In this document: in pieces, positions 15,468-23,895 of the stretch
How the letters are laid out: every line of letters starts with the position of its first letter
Numbering within the stretch: the stretch's first letter is position 1
DNA from: Streptomyces tanashiensis
Lineage (GTDB): Bacteria > Actinomycetota > Actinomycetes > Streptomycetales > Streptomycetaceae
DNA length: 64,000 nt
Direction of reading: 5' to 3'
NCBI RefSeq assembly: GCF_014648895.1
Contig: NZ_BMRZ01000017.1
Location: 124,001-188,000, forward strand
Position numbers and translations under genes: made by a program
The notes under the pieces: model-generated
The model's input: the letters and a program-made list of their open reading frames with translations, nothing else
Told to the model about the DNA's origin: nothing
Database searches by the model: none

Positions 15468-16889
15468 TCACCGGGACGCGCCCGCGCGCCGGGCCGCTCC
15501 GGCCACGACGAGGAGCGCGGACACGACGGCCAGGGCCCAGGGGGCGCCTTCGGCCGCGTACAGCGGATCCGCGAACATACTGGCGGCCACGAGCCCCAGG
15601 AACACGCCGGACGCGAGGAATCCGGTACCGGAGGGCATGTCGTCCGCCGTACGCCACCTCCTGCGCGGGATCCACAGGCGCAGGAGCTCCACGGCCGTCG
15701 CCAGGGCCACCAGGCGGCCCGCCACGACGAACCACAGGGGCGTCGCGTCCGTCTCGCCCGCGCCGAACAGCGCGGTCATGCCGAACAGGGCGACCGGCGC
15801 GAGCCAGCCGAGGCGCGCACGGATACCGGACGTGTGCGGGACCTCGAAGGACTCCGCGAGGCCCGCACGATCGCCGGACGCCTGCGGGGCCTCGACGGAC
15901 TCCGCGTCCTCCCGTACCGGCTTCGCCTCCGGTGCGCGAGGGGCCGGGATCACCGGCGGTGCGGCCGGCACCGGGCGGAGGGCCCGGGAGCGCGCCCGGC
16001 GTTCGCGGAACCCTAGGTCGCCGTACCGCTCGACGTGGGCGGCCAGTTCGGCCCGGAGCGCGAGCAGCCGCTCCGCCATCTCGTCGAACTCGGCCCTGCG
16101 CCGCGCGGCCTCCTCCCCCGCCTCCCGTTCGGCGCGGGTCAGGTCCGCCAGGCGCTCCGCGTGGAGCTGTTCGGCCTCGGCACGGGCGGCCCCGGCGGTC
16201 TTGGGGACCTCGGCGAGCTCCGCCTGGAGGCGTACCCGCTCGTTCTGGATGATCTCCTCGATGCGGTGCCGTTCGTCCGGCGGCAGTTCCCGCGGCGCGC
16301 GGGCCTCCGCGCGGGCGACGGCGGCCCGCCGCCACTCCATCAGGGGCCTGCCCCGGTGCTCGCCGATGCCGTTGATGTGGACCTTGCGGCCCTGGGTGCG
16401 GTGGATGTAGAGGACGTCGCCGCCACGGCCGTTGGGGGCCTTGCCCCAGCTGACCCGCTGGAAGTCGGCGGCCGTCCCGATGCCCTGTGCCGCGAGGTCG
16501 CGGACCAGTCCGCTGCCGATGCCGTTCACCTCGCTCGCCGTCAGGCGCGTGCCGCGCAGCGACCGTTCGATCGACTCGCGCCGCAGTACGGCGAGTGCCC
16601 GGCGCTCCTGGCCGGCGCGCTTTCCGTCCAGGCCGTCCAGCTGGGCGGCGAGCGACCGTTCCTTCCTGGTCCGTTTCTCGTGGACGCGCTGCAGGACCTT
16701 GCCGTGCCGTGCCTGGGCGCGGGTCCGCTCCCCCGCTTCGCGGTTCAGCCGCCGCCGGTCGGCGAGCTCGAACGGGCGGCGTGCCGCGAGGAGCCGGCGA
16801 TGGGCCCCGACCGACTCGACGAGCCGTCGTCGCTCGGCACGTGTCTCGGCCGGATCGGTGGCCTGGAGTGGAGTGGTGCTGTCGATCAC
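15468..16889 (-). CDS. unknown protein: helix-hairpin-helix, coiled coil and four membrane helices
   Basis: The 473-residue protein has an unusual order. First comes a long basic coiled coil (about 15-115), then two helix-hairpin-helix-like stretches (VNGIGSGLVRDLAAQGIGTA near 121-140 and VHINGIGEHRGRPLMEW near 170-186), then a second coiled coil (about 200-300). A Pro-rich linker follows, with four C-terminal hydrophobic helices from about residue 365. HhH motifs bind DNA or RNA without sequence specificity, so this could tether nucleic acid to the membrane. The GTG at 16889 lacks a clear ribosome site; an ATG at 16931 is the alternative. It is convergent with the GntR gene, two bases apart. 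No function is known to me. Confidence 0.72.
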   Translation of the reverse strand: MIDSTTPLQATDPAETRAERRRLVESVGAHRRLLAARRPFELADRRRLNREAGERTRAQARHGKVLQRVHEKRTRKERSLAAQLDGLDGKRAGQERRALAVLRRESIERSLRGTRLTASEVNGIGSGLVRDLAAQGIGTAADFQRVSWGKAPNGRGGDVLYIHRTQGRKVHINGIGEHRGRPLMEWRRAAVARAEARAPRELPPDERHRIEEIIQNERVRLQAELAEVPKTAGAARAEAEQLHAERLADLTRAEREAGEEAARRRAEFDEMAERLLALRAELAAHVERYGDLGFRERRARSRALRPVPAAPPVIPAPRAPEAKPVREDAESVEAPQASGDRAGLAESFEVPHTSGIRARLGWLAPVALFGMTALFGAGETDATPLWFVVAGRLVALATAVELLRLWIPRRRWRTADDMPSGTGFLASGVFLGLVAASMFADPLYAAEGAPWALAVVSALLVVAGAARRAGASR

Positions 16890-17093
16890 AGGTGGGCTCT
16901 TCGGGTGACTCGTGAGAACAGGAGATCTCATTATCGCCACCCGTTCCTCGCCGCACCGCGGGCCGATCCGGCGGCGGCGACGCGGAGCCCGGCCGTCGTC
17001 CGACGGGCTCGTGGACCGGCGCCCGAGGGGGATCACGGCTCGCGCGGGACGCGGAGGCTGCGGTTACCCTTGCGCCGGACGCGAGGAGGAACC

Positions 17094-17684
17094 ATGGCGC
17101 GGATGCCGTCGGCCGAACGACGCACACAGCTGGTCGACGCGGCGATCAGGGCGATGACCAGGGACGGCGTCGCCCGGACCACCACCCGGTCGATCTGCGC
17201 CGAGGCGGGGGTCTCGCTCAGCGTCTTCCACTACTGCTTCGATTCCAAGCAGGCGCTCCTCGAAGCGGCGATCGAGACGATCACCGGCAATTACGTGGCG
17301 CGCGTGAAGTCGGCGGTGGAACCGGGGGCGACGCTCCGCGAGACCGTCCGGGGTGCCCTGCAGACGTACTGGGACCACGTCACGGCCCACCCGGGCGAGC
17401 ACATGCTGACGTACGACCTCACCCAGTACGCCCTGCGGGAGCCCGGGTTCGAGCACCTCGCGCGCGCCCAGTACGAGCAGTACGTGGCGTCGGCGGCGGC
17501 ACTGATCGAGCAGGTCGGGGCGCAGGGCCGGGAGCCGCGCGTGCCGGTGGAGGTGCTCGCGCGGTATCTGGCGGCGGCGATCGACGGGCTGACCCTCCAG
17601 TTCCTGGTCCTCCGCGACCCGAAGGCGGCCGCCGAGCACCTCGATCTGACGGCAGATCAATTCGTGTCCCTGATCGCGGGTTGA
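17094..17684 (+). CDS. TetR family transcriptional regulator
   Basis: The 196-residue protein has a TetR DNA-binding domain at about residues 8-55 (QLVDAAIRAMTRDGVARTTT, RSICAEAGVSLSVFHYCFDSKQ) and a helical C-terminal domain of the BetI-like type. The ATG at 17094 is preceded by GAGGAGG. It is divergent from the HhH/coiled-coil gene and upstream of the dipeptidase-like gene; either may be its target. I found no convincing palindrome in the 204-base divergent region. Confidence 0.9.
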   Translation: MARMPSAERRTQLVDAAIRAMTRDGVARTTTRSICAEAGVSLSVFHYCFDSKQALLEAAIETITGNYVARVKSAVEPGATLRETVRGALQTYWDHVTAHPGEHMLTYDLTQYALREPGFEHLARAQYEQYVASAAALIEQVGAQGREPRVPVEVLARYLAAAIDGLTLQFLVLRDPKAAAEHLDLTADQFVSLIAG

Positions 17685-17805
17685 GCCGTCACCGGGCTCC
17701 CCGATTTTTCAGTAGGTCATTTGACCCGGACTCTTGACTCGTACCCTCGGTAACGCGATCCTCGGGGCGCCGGTACACCCCCACCGCCCGGAGGCATCGC
17801 CCATC

Positions 17806-19875
17806 ATGACTCGACCCTTCTCGCGCGGGAGCGGCGGCAGATCCGCCCTCCTGGCGCTGTTCCTGGCCCTGGCCGCGGTGCTGTTCGGCTCCGCGCCGGT
17901 CCCCGCCGCCGCCGGCGGTACGTGGTGGGAAGCCACGTCCCGGCCCGCGCCCGATTCGCAGATCAACGTCACAGGTGCGCCGTTCACGGGAACGGACGCC
18001 CAGGGGAAGGTGCGCGGGTTCGTCGACGCGCACAACCACCTCATGTCCAACGAGGGCTTCGGCGGCCGGATGATCTGCGGGGCGACGTTCTCGCAGGCGG
18101 GCGTCGCCGACGCCCTCAAGGACTGTCCCGAGCACTACCCGGACGGTTCGGGGGCGCTCTTCGAGCACCTCACCGGCGGTGACAACGGCAAGCACGACCC
18201 GGTCGGCTGGCCCACCTTCAAGGACTGGCCCGCCAACAACTCGCTCAGCCACCAGCAGAACTACTACGCCTGGGTCGAGCGCGCCTGGCGCGGCGGTCAG
18301 CGGGTCCTGGTCAACGACCTGGTGACCAACGGCCTGATCTGCTCGCTCCTGCCGCGGGACCGCAGCTGCGACGAGATGACCGCGATCCGGCTGGAGGCCC
18401 GCAAGACGTACGAGCTGCAGGACTACATCGACGGGATGTACGGCGGCCCCGGCAAGGGCTGGTTCCGGATCGTCACCAGCGCCGACCAGGCCCGCTCGGT
18501 CATCGAGCAGGGCAAGCTCGCCGTCGTCCTCGGCGTGGAGACCTCGGAGCCCTTCGGCTGCAAGCAGATCCTCGACGTCGCCCAGTGCAGCCAGGCGGAC
18601 ATCGACAAGGGCCTGGACGAGCTGTACGGCCTCGGCGTGCGCAGCATGTTCCTCTGCCACAAGTTCGACAACGCGCTCTGCGGCGTCCGCTTCGACAGCG
18701 GGACGACGGGCGTGGCGGTGAACATCGGCCAGTTCCTCTCCACGGGAACCTTCTGGCAGACCGAGAAGTGCGCGGGCCCGCAGCACGACAACCCGATCGG
18801 CCTCGCCGCCGCGCCGGCCGCGATGGCCGAGAAGCTGCCTGCCGGGGTGAGCGTCCCCTCGTACGCCTCCGACGCCAAGTGCAACACCCGGGGGCTCACC
18901 CGGCTCGGGGAGTACGCCCTGAAGGGCATGGTCCAGCGCGGCATGATGCTGGAGCTCGACCACATGAGCGTCAAGGCCGCGGGGCGGGCGCTCGACATGC
19001 TGGAGGCCGAGGAGTACCCCGGCGTCCTGTCCAGCCACAGCTGGATGGACCTGGACTGGAGCGAGCGGCTGTACCGCCTCGGCGGTTTCGCCGCCTCGTA
19101 CATGCACGGCGCCGAGGGCTTCGTCGGTGAGGCGACGCAGAAGGCGGCCCTGCGGAAGAAGTACGGGGTCGGGTTCGGCTACGGCACGGACATGAACGGC
19201 GTCGGCGGCTGGCCGGGCCCGGTCGGCAACGACGCGCCCAACGCCGTGAAGTACCCGTTCCGCAGCTTCGACGGGGGCTCGGTCATCGACCGTCAGGTCA
19301 CCGGTGAGCGCACCTGGGACCTCAACACCGACGGCGCCGCGCACAACGGTCTCGTGCCGGACTGGGTCGAGCAGATCCGGCTCACGCCCGGTGGCCAGAG
19401 CGTCGTGGACGAGCTGTCGCGGGGAGCGGAGTCGTACCTGACCACGTGGAAGCGGACCGAGGACCACGAGCCGGGCGTGAACCTCGCGTCCGGGCAGCCG
19501 GTGTCGGCCAGCACCACCGAGTGGTGGAACCCGTTCGTCAACTTCTCGCCGGGTCTCACGGTCGACGGCAACACGGGCACCCGCTGGGCCAGCGAGTGGT
19601 CGGACGACCAGTGGATCCAGGTGGACCTGGGCTCGGTGCGCCGGGTCGGACGGGTCACGCTCGACTGGGAGCGGGCCTACGCGCGGGAGTACCGGATCGA
19701 GCTGTCGGACGACGGCTCGACCTGGCGGAACGTGTGGTCCACGAGCACGGGTGACGGCGGCTACGACACGGCGGAGTTCGCCTCGCAGCCGGCCCGCTAC
19801 GTGCGCGTCCACGGAGTGAAGAGGGCCACGGACTGGGGCTACTCGCTCTACGAGGTGGCCGTCAACAGGTCCTGA
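17806..19875 (+). CDS. secreted dipeptidase/amidohydrolase-like protein with C-terminal discoidin domain
   Basis: The 689-residue protein starts with a signal peptide (LLALFLALAAVLFGSAPVPAAA). A metal-dependent hydrolase domain of the amidohydrolase/membrane dipeptidase type follows, with the metal motif VDAHNHLMS near residue 70, ELDHMSVKAAG, VLSSHSWMD and GYGTDMNGVGG. The last 130 or so residues (NLASGQPVSASTTEWWNPF to YVRVHGVKRA) form an F5/8 type C carbohydrate-binding module. The substrate is unknown. The ATG at 17806 follows GGAGG. It ends at a strong bidirectional terminator. Confidence 0.82.
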   Translation: MTRPFSRGSGGRSALLALFLALAAVLFGSAPVPAAAGGTWWEATSRPAPDSQINVTGAPFTGTDAQGKVRGFVDAHNHLMSNEGFGGRMICGATFSQAGVADALKDCPEHYPDGSGALFEHLTGGDNGKHDPVGWPTFKDWPANNSLSHQQNYYAWVERAWRGGQRVLVNDLVTNGLICSLLPRDRSCDEMTAIRLEARKTYELQDYIDGMYGGPGKGWFRIVTSADQARSVIEQGKLAVVLGVETSEPFGCKQILDVAQCSQADIDKGLDELYGLGVRSMFLCHKFDNALCGVRFDSGTTGVAVNIGQFLSTGTFWQTEKCAGPQHDNPIGLAAAPAAMAEKLPAGVSVPSYASDAKCNTRGLTRLGEYALKGMVQRGMMLELDHMSVKAAGRALDMLEAEEYPGVLSSHSWMDLDWSERLYRLGGFAASYMHGAEGFVGEATQKAALRKKYGVGFGYGTDMNGVGGWPGPVGNDAPNAVKYPFRSFDGGSVIDRQVTGERTWDLNTDGAAHNGLVPDWVEQIRLTPGGQSVVDELSRGAESYLTTWKRTEDHEPGVNLASGQPVSASTTEWWNPFVNFSPGLTVDGNTGTRWASEWSDDQWIQVDLGSVRRVGRVTLDWERAYAREYRIELSDDGSTWRNVWSTSTGDGGYDTAEFASQPARYVRVHGVKRATDWGYSLYEVAVNRS

Positions 19876-19884
19876 GCACAGAGG

Positions 19885-19928
19885 AAGAGGGGCTGTCGGA
19901 TCCGGGTGCGGATCCGACAGCCCCTCTT
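19885..19928. terminator. bidirectional terminator, 20-bp perfect stem
   Basis: Bases 19885-19904 and 19909-19928 are perfectly complementary around a GGTG loop. The outer end of the stem is AAGAG/CTCTT. It lies between two convergent genes, 10 bases after one stop and 13 before the other, and can serve both. Confidence 0.9.
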
Positions 19929-19941
19929 CGCGTGCGGGGTG

Positions 19942-21204
19942 TCAGCCGGCCGTGGGGCCGGTCCAGTCGGCGGGGACGCGGGCGAGCCGCACCCGCTGGG
20001 GGTGGTCGCCGACGTCGACGGAGGCCACGCGCCGCCCGGTGCCGAAGTCGATCGCGGTGACCCGGTCGGCGCCGCTCTCGGAGACGACGCAGGACCGGCC
20101 GTCGCCGCTCACGGTGGCCCAGTAGGGCTTGGAGGCCGGGACGAGCGGGCCTTCCGTGAGGGTGGCGCGGTCGACCACGGTGGCGTAGTCGTCCATCGTC
20201 CCCGCGACGCAGAGCTTGTCGCCGTCGGGGCTGATCGAAAGCCCGTGGTGGCGTGAGTCGTTGACCCAGGTGGTGCGGTCGGGGTCGGTCGCCGGGTTGC
20301 CGGGGAGGTTCTTGAGGCGGGTGATGCGGTCGGAGTCGACGTCGTACTCCAGGAAGCCGTTGAGGAAGGAGACCTGGAAGTAGATCTTCTTCTCGTCCGG
20401 GGTGAACACGAGCGGACGGACGGCGTCGGAGAGGTCGCCGCGCCCGAAGGCGTCGAGGCGGGAGCGCATGTCGATGACGCGGACGGTCTCGAAGGTGCGG
20501 GCGTCGACGACGGTGATCTTCCGGTCGCCCTTGGTCCAGTCGAGCCAGGGGGCGTCGAGCGCGGTGGTGACCTCACCGATGGACATGTTCCAGAGCAGTC
20601 CGTCGGAGGTGAAGACGTTCTCGTGGGGCTTGTCGCCGGTCTTGAAGGAGCCGACCTGGCGCCCCGTCGCGATGTCCAGGACGTGCACGGTGTTCGCGGT
20701 GGAGGCCGAGACCGCGACGCGGGTGCCGTCGGGCGAGACGGCCATGTGGTCGGCGCGGTAACCGGCCACGGGGAAGCGCCAGTTGATCCGTCCGGTCCGC
20801 AGGTCGAGGGAGACGACGTCGGCGAAGCTGGGCCGGGAGACGACCATGGCGGACCCGTCGGGGGTCGCGTACATGTCGTCGACGAACTGGTCGTGGCCCT
20901 CGCCCGGTCCGCTGCGGACGCCGAGGAAGAAGGCGAGCTTGAGGGGGTCGAGGTGGATCTCGCGGAGGCGCTCCGCCTTGTCGGGGATCACGTTCACCCG
21001 TCCGACGCGGTGGAAGTCGCCGCGGGAGGCGATGACGTCGGCGGTCCCGTCCCAGTTGTTGCCGACGAACATCACCTCCTGGAGCTCGGCGGGGGCGGGG
21101 GCGGCTGCTCCGCTGCCGCCCGTCGTGGCGACGAGCGCGAGGGCCGCGGCGAGGGCGCCCAGGAACAGCGGGCGCCTGGAGCGTGATGGTCGGGGAGAGG
21201 GCAT
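19942..21204 (-). CDS. secreted beta-propeller protein (YVTN/YncE-like)
   Basis: The 420-residue protein has an N-terminal signal (RRPLFLGALAAALALVATTGGSGAAAPAP) and blades with propeller repeats such as MAVSPDGTRVAVSASTANTVHVLDIATGRQVGSF and LSISPDGDKLCVAGTMDDYATVVDRATL. Such proteins usually bind partners or ligands outside the cell; no catalytic residues can be named. The ATG at 21204 has GAAGGA upstream. It is divergent from the CBS-domain gene with 152 bases between. Confidence 0.85.
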   Translation of the reverse strand: MPSPRPSRSRRPLFLGALAAALALVATTGGSGAAAPAPAELQEVMFVGNNWDGTADVIASRGDFHRVGRVNVIPDKAERLREIHLDPLKLAFFLGVRSGPGEGHDQFVDDMYATPDGSAMVVSRPSFADVVSLDLRTGRINWRFPVAGYRADHMAVSPDGTRVAVSASTANTVHVLDIATGRQVGSFKTGDKPHENVFTSDGLLWNMSIGEVTTALDAPWLDWTKGDRKITVVDARTFETVRVIDMRSRLDAFGRGDLSDAVRPLVFTPDEKKIYFQVSFLNGFLEYDVDSDRITRLKNLPGNPATDPDRTTWVNDSRHHGLSISPDGDKLCVAGTMDDYATVVDRATLTEGPLVPASKPYWATVSGDGRSCVVSESGADRVTAIDFGTGRRVASVDVGDHPQRVRLARVPADWTGPTAG

Positions 21205-21356
21205 GGGGGTCCTTCTTCCGTGGCACGACGACGACTTACCGGAGGTAACCATGGTCACGTCGAGCCCACAAGCCCCTGGGGCGCACCCCTCCGCACCTCC
21301 TCTCCCCGCCGGTGCGGGATCATGGACGGAGGAACACAGAAGGGACGGAACGGACG

Positions 21357-21959
21357 ATGAGGCACCGCAGTGTCGCGGACCTGATGACGCCCACCGCGGT
21401 CGCGGTGCAGCGCGGGACGTCGTTCAAGGAGATCGCGCGGCTCCTCGACGAGTACGGCATCACCGCGGTCCCGGTGGTCGACGAGGAGAACCGGCCGGTG
21501 GGCGTCGTCTCCGAGGCGGACCTGCTGAGGCGCCACGCGGCGAAGGACGGCCCCAGCTCGGCGGAGGCCATGATGTCGAGCCCGGCCGTGACCGCCCGGC
21601 CCTCCTGGACGGCCGTCGAGGCGGCCCGCCTGATGGAACGCCACCGGGTCAAGCGGCTCCCGGTCGTGGACGCGGACGGACGGCTGATCGGGGTGCTCAG
21701 CCGCAGCGATCTGCTCCAGCTGTTCCTGCGGAGGGACCGCTCGATCCAGGAGGAGATCCGCGAGGACGTGATCGTCCGCATCCTGCGCCTCTCCCCCTCG
21801 GCCGTGCACATCGACGTCGACGAGGGCCGGGTGACACTGAGCGGCACCCTGGAACGACCGGGCCTCGGCCCGATCCTGGTGCGCCTGTGCGAGACGGTGG
21901 ACGGGGTGGTGGAGGTCGTGGACCGGATGACGTACGAGGGGGACGAGGGCGGCTCCTGA
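21357..21959 (+). CDS. CBS domain pair plus BON domain protein
   Basis: The 200-residue protein has two CBS motifs (ADLMTPTAVAVQRGTSFKEIARLLDEYGITAVPVVDEENRPVGVV split over about 6-60, and a second at about 70-125 ending VDADGRLIGVLSRSDLL). A C-terminal BON-like domain follows (about 130-195; VHIDVDEGRVTLSGTLERPG). CBS pairs bind adenine nucleotides and BON domains bind membranes or surfaces; the combination is common in Streptomyces and its role is unclear. Start chosen at 21357 because MRHRSVADLMTP is the conserved beginning. Confidence 0.88.
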   Translation: MRHRSVADLMTPTAVAVQRGTSFKEIARLLDEYGITAVPVVDEENRPVGVVSEADLLRRHAAKDGPSSAEAMMSSPAVTARPSWTAVEAARLMERHRVKRLPVVDADGRLIGVLSRSDLLQLFLRRDRSIQEEIREDVIVRILRLSPSAVHIDVDEGRVTLSGTLERPGLGPILVRLCETVDGVVEVVDRMTYEGDEGGS

Positions 21960-22054
21960 GGCCAGCCGGGGCACGGGTGCGGCACCCTCTCGGGCGTCCG
22001 GGGAGGCCCGAGAGCCCGGGGCGACGGCTCCTGAGGTCCGTCGGAGCACGGCCC

Positions 22055-22092
22055 GGGAGCCCGGTGGGGCGTCACCGGCCCGCCGGGCTCCC
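22055..22092. terminator. probable bidirectional terminator
   Basis: GGGAGCCCGG (22055-22064) and CCGGGCTCCC (22083-22092) form a perfect 10-bp stem with an 18-base loop. It lies between the convergent CBS-domain and DUF1876 genes. The large loop lowers confidence. Confidence 0.55.
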
Positions 22093-22111
22093 GGCGCGGG
22101 AGGCGGTTCCG

Positions 22112-22411
22112 TCAGGAGACCGCCTCCGGCCAGCCGTAGCCGGGGCCGGTGTGCTGGGGTACGGTCCCGGCGCCCACCGCCTCCATCTCCCGGTTGGCCT
22201 CCCGCATGAGCTTGCCCGCCAGGTCCTTCATCGCCCGGCTCGCGGCGAGTTCGTCTCCGATCGCCGGCACGTCCACGTCCGCCGGGTTGCACCGGGCGGA
22301 GCCGTGGCCCGTGAGGGTCGAGGTGCCGGTGCTCAGCCGGGCCTCGGCCTTCGTCCGGCCGCTGTCCTCGGTCAGCTCCACGCCGACCTTCCACTCCAGG
22401 GTGCGGGTCAT
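22112..22411 (-). CDS. DUF1876 domain protein
   Basis: The 99-residue protein (MTRTLEWKVGVELTEDSGRTKAEA...) matches the small DUF1876 family, which has a dsRBD-like fold and is frequent in Streptomyces. Typical are LTGHGSARCNPADVDVP and the helix ELAASRAMKDLAGKLM. It often sits near stress genes, here next to a CBS protein. Function unknown. Confidence 0.85.
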   Translation of the reverse strand: MTRTLEWKVGVELTEDSGRTKAEARLSTGTSTLTGHGSARCNPADVDVPAIGDELAASRAMKDLAGKLMREANREMEAVGAGTVPQHTGPGYGWPEAVS

Positions 22412-22512
22412 GGTCCGCCTCCTCGCATCGCCGGGCCGCGCGGCACCGAGGCGCGGCCCCTTCCGGTACCTCCAGGATCCACCGGCCGGGACGGGAACGC
22501 GCGGGGACGCGG

Positions 22513-23355
22513 TCAGGGCGCGCGGAAGAGGCGGGGGAAGCGGGGGGCGAGCCAGGGCTTGCGGCCCCAGCCGAGCGCCTTGCCGCGCGCGATCACCGGC
22601 CAGGGGTCGACCCGCCCGAGGCCGAGCAGGAGGAAGGCGACCGGCTCGGTGAGGATCGTGCAGTCCGGACGGGCCGGCGGCTCGTGGGCGGTCCGGACCG
22701 CCCCGTCCGTGACGGTGACGCCGAAGCTCGGGCCGCTCCGGAGCCGTACGGCGAAGGCCGCGGTCAGGCCGGCGACGGCGGCCGGGTCCGTGACCCGGGG
22801 CATCGCCTCGACCATGAACGGCAGGGTGAGCTCGACCCGGCGCGCGTCGAGCATGTGGGGTCGGTCCAGGGCGAGGGCGAGGTCGTAGCCGTGGCCGAGC
22901 ATGTGGGTCAGCAGGTACGACCCGAGGACGGCCGGGCTCATGCGGCCCAGCGGCGTGGTGAGCGACTCGGCCGGGTCGCGCTCGTCCACGGCCGTGAGGA
23001 AGGCGTCGGCCTGAGCCGTGATCATCTCGGCGAGCGGGCCGGGTTCCCGCTCGCCGAACCCGGCGAGGGCCTGTTCGTTGGCCTCGGCCAGGCTCCCGGG
23101 GGTGCCGTCGCCGTAGGGGCGCTCCTGTCCGGCCGCGAGGTCGGCCATGAGCGCGTTCGCCTGGGCCAGGTGGGCGGCGGCCTCCCCGACCGTCCAGGTG
23201 GACCGGGGCACGGGAAGCCGGGAGGTGTCCGCGCCGCGTCCGGCCGGCGCGGGGGTGCGCAGGACCGTCGCGATGTCGTCGGCGGTGCCGCGTATCGCCT
23301 CGGCAAGCCCTTCGGGAAGCACCCCTGGAAGCACCCCGCCCGTTCGCGTCGTCAT
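22513..23355 (-). CDS. DinB/maleylpyruvate isomerase-type protein with SCP2-like C-terminus
   Basis: The 280-residue protein has an N-terminal DinB-like four-helix domain (WTVGEAAAHLAQANALMADL, metal-type histidine, and LLTHMLGHGYDLALAL) and a C-terminal SCP2-like domain (SFGVTVTDGAVRT, DCTILTEPVAFLLLGLGRV). Proteins of this type are thought to be mycothiol-dependent enzymes; the reaction is unknown. GGGAGGGG precedes both an in-frame GTG at 23361 and the ATG at 23355. It lies 50 bases downstream of the MerR gene on the same strand. Confidence 0.8.
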   Translation of the reverse strand: MTTRTGGVLPGVLPEGLAEAIRGTADDIATVLRTPAPAGRGADTSRLPVPRSTWTVGEAAAHLAQANALMADLAAGQERPYGDGTPGSLAEANEQALAGFGEREPGPLAEMITAQADAFLTAVDERDPAESLTTPLGRMSPAVLGSYLLTHMLGHGYDLALALDRPHMLDARRVELTLPFMVEAMPRVTDPAAVAGLTAAFAVRLRSGPSFGVTVTDGAVRTAHEPPARPDCTILTEPVAFLLLGLGRVDPWPVIARGKALGWGRKPWLAPRFPRLFRAP

Positions 23356-23405
23356 GGTCACGCCCCTCCCTGGCTCCGGCGGCTCCCCTGCGAAGCGCCG
23401 GTAGG

Positions 23406-23867
23406 TCAGGGACCGTACCAGCGGGTAGGTCCGCGCGCACCGGTCGCGTCGGAGAGGTCTTCGGCTCCGCCCGTGGCGGCGACGGCCTCCCGGAACCGGG
23501 GGCAGTCCGCCAGGTCGTCGTGGGTGCAGCCCAGCGCGCATTCGACCAGGTCGAGACAGGCCCGCGCCTCCGCCATCCGGCGCCGGAGCTCCTCGCGGTG
23601 CGCTTCGAGCCGTCGCCGGCGGGCCCCCGGGTCGCCGGACCGCAGCAGCTCCCGGATGTCGTCGAGGGCGAGACCCGCCCGCTTGGCCCGGAGGACGACG
23701 GCGACACGGGTGACGTGGGTGTCGTCGTAGCGGCGACGGCCGTGGCGGTCGCGGGCGGGGTCGAGGAGTCCGGTGGACTCCCAGTGCCGCAGCACGTGGG
23801 TGGCCAGGCCGAACCGTTCCGCGAGTTCGCCGATGCTCATCGTCGGGGGCGCACCGCTTGACTTCAT
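23406..23867 (-). CDS. MerR family transcriptional regulator
   Basis: The 153-residue protein has the MerR winged helix at about 10-80 (SIGELAERFGLATHVLRHWESTGLL, RRRYDDTHVTRVAVVLRAKRAG) and a coiled-coil dimer helix. The C-terminal CALGCTHDDLADCPRF has cysteines that might bind a metal or sense redox. The ATG at 23867 is preferred; longer starts would run into the divergent methyltransferase gene. The two starts are only 28 bases apart. Confidence 0.88.
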   Translation of the reverse strand: MKSSGAPPTMSIGELAERFGLATHVLRHWESTGLLDPARDRHGRRRYDDTHVTRVAVVLRAKRAGLALDDIRELLRSGDPGARRRRLEAHREELRRRMAEARACLDLVECALGCTHDDLADCPRFREAVAATGGAEDLSDATGARGPTRWYGP

Positions 23868-23877
23868 GTCGGCATTA

Positions 23878-23891
23878 ACCACGAGCGTGGT
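23878..23891. promoter_or_regulatory. ACCACG-AG-CGTGGT inverted repeat between MerR and methyltransferase genes
   Basis: A perfect inverted repeat with 6-base arms fills half of the 28-base spacer between two divergent start codons. Such a short spacer means transcription signals must lie inside the genes or the transcripts are nearly leaderless. It may be the MerR operator. Confidence 0.4.
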
Positions 23892-23895
23892 CGCC

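Noticed and set aside
17721..17760. TTGACC/TTGACT hexamers as a -35 box for the dipeptidase-like gene
   Set aside because: No acceptable -10 hexamer lies at 16-18 bases from either hexamer.
21236..21248. TTACC-GGA-GGTAA inverted repeat between the propeller and CBS genes
   Set aside because: Short, single copy, and with no regulator nearby; not enough for an operator call.
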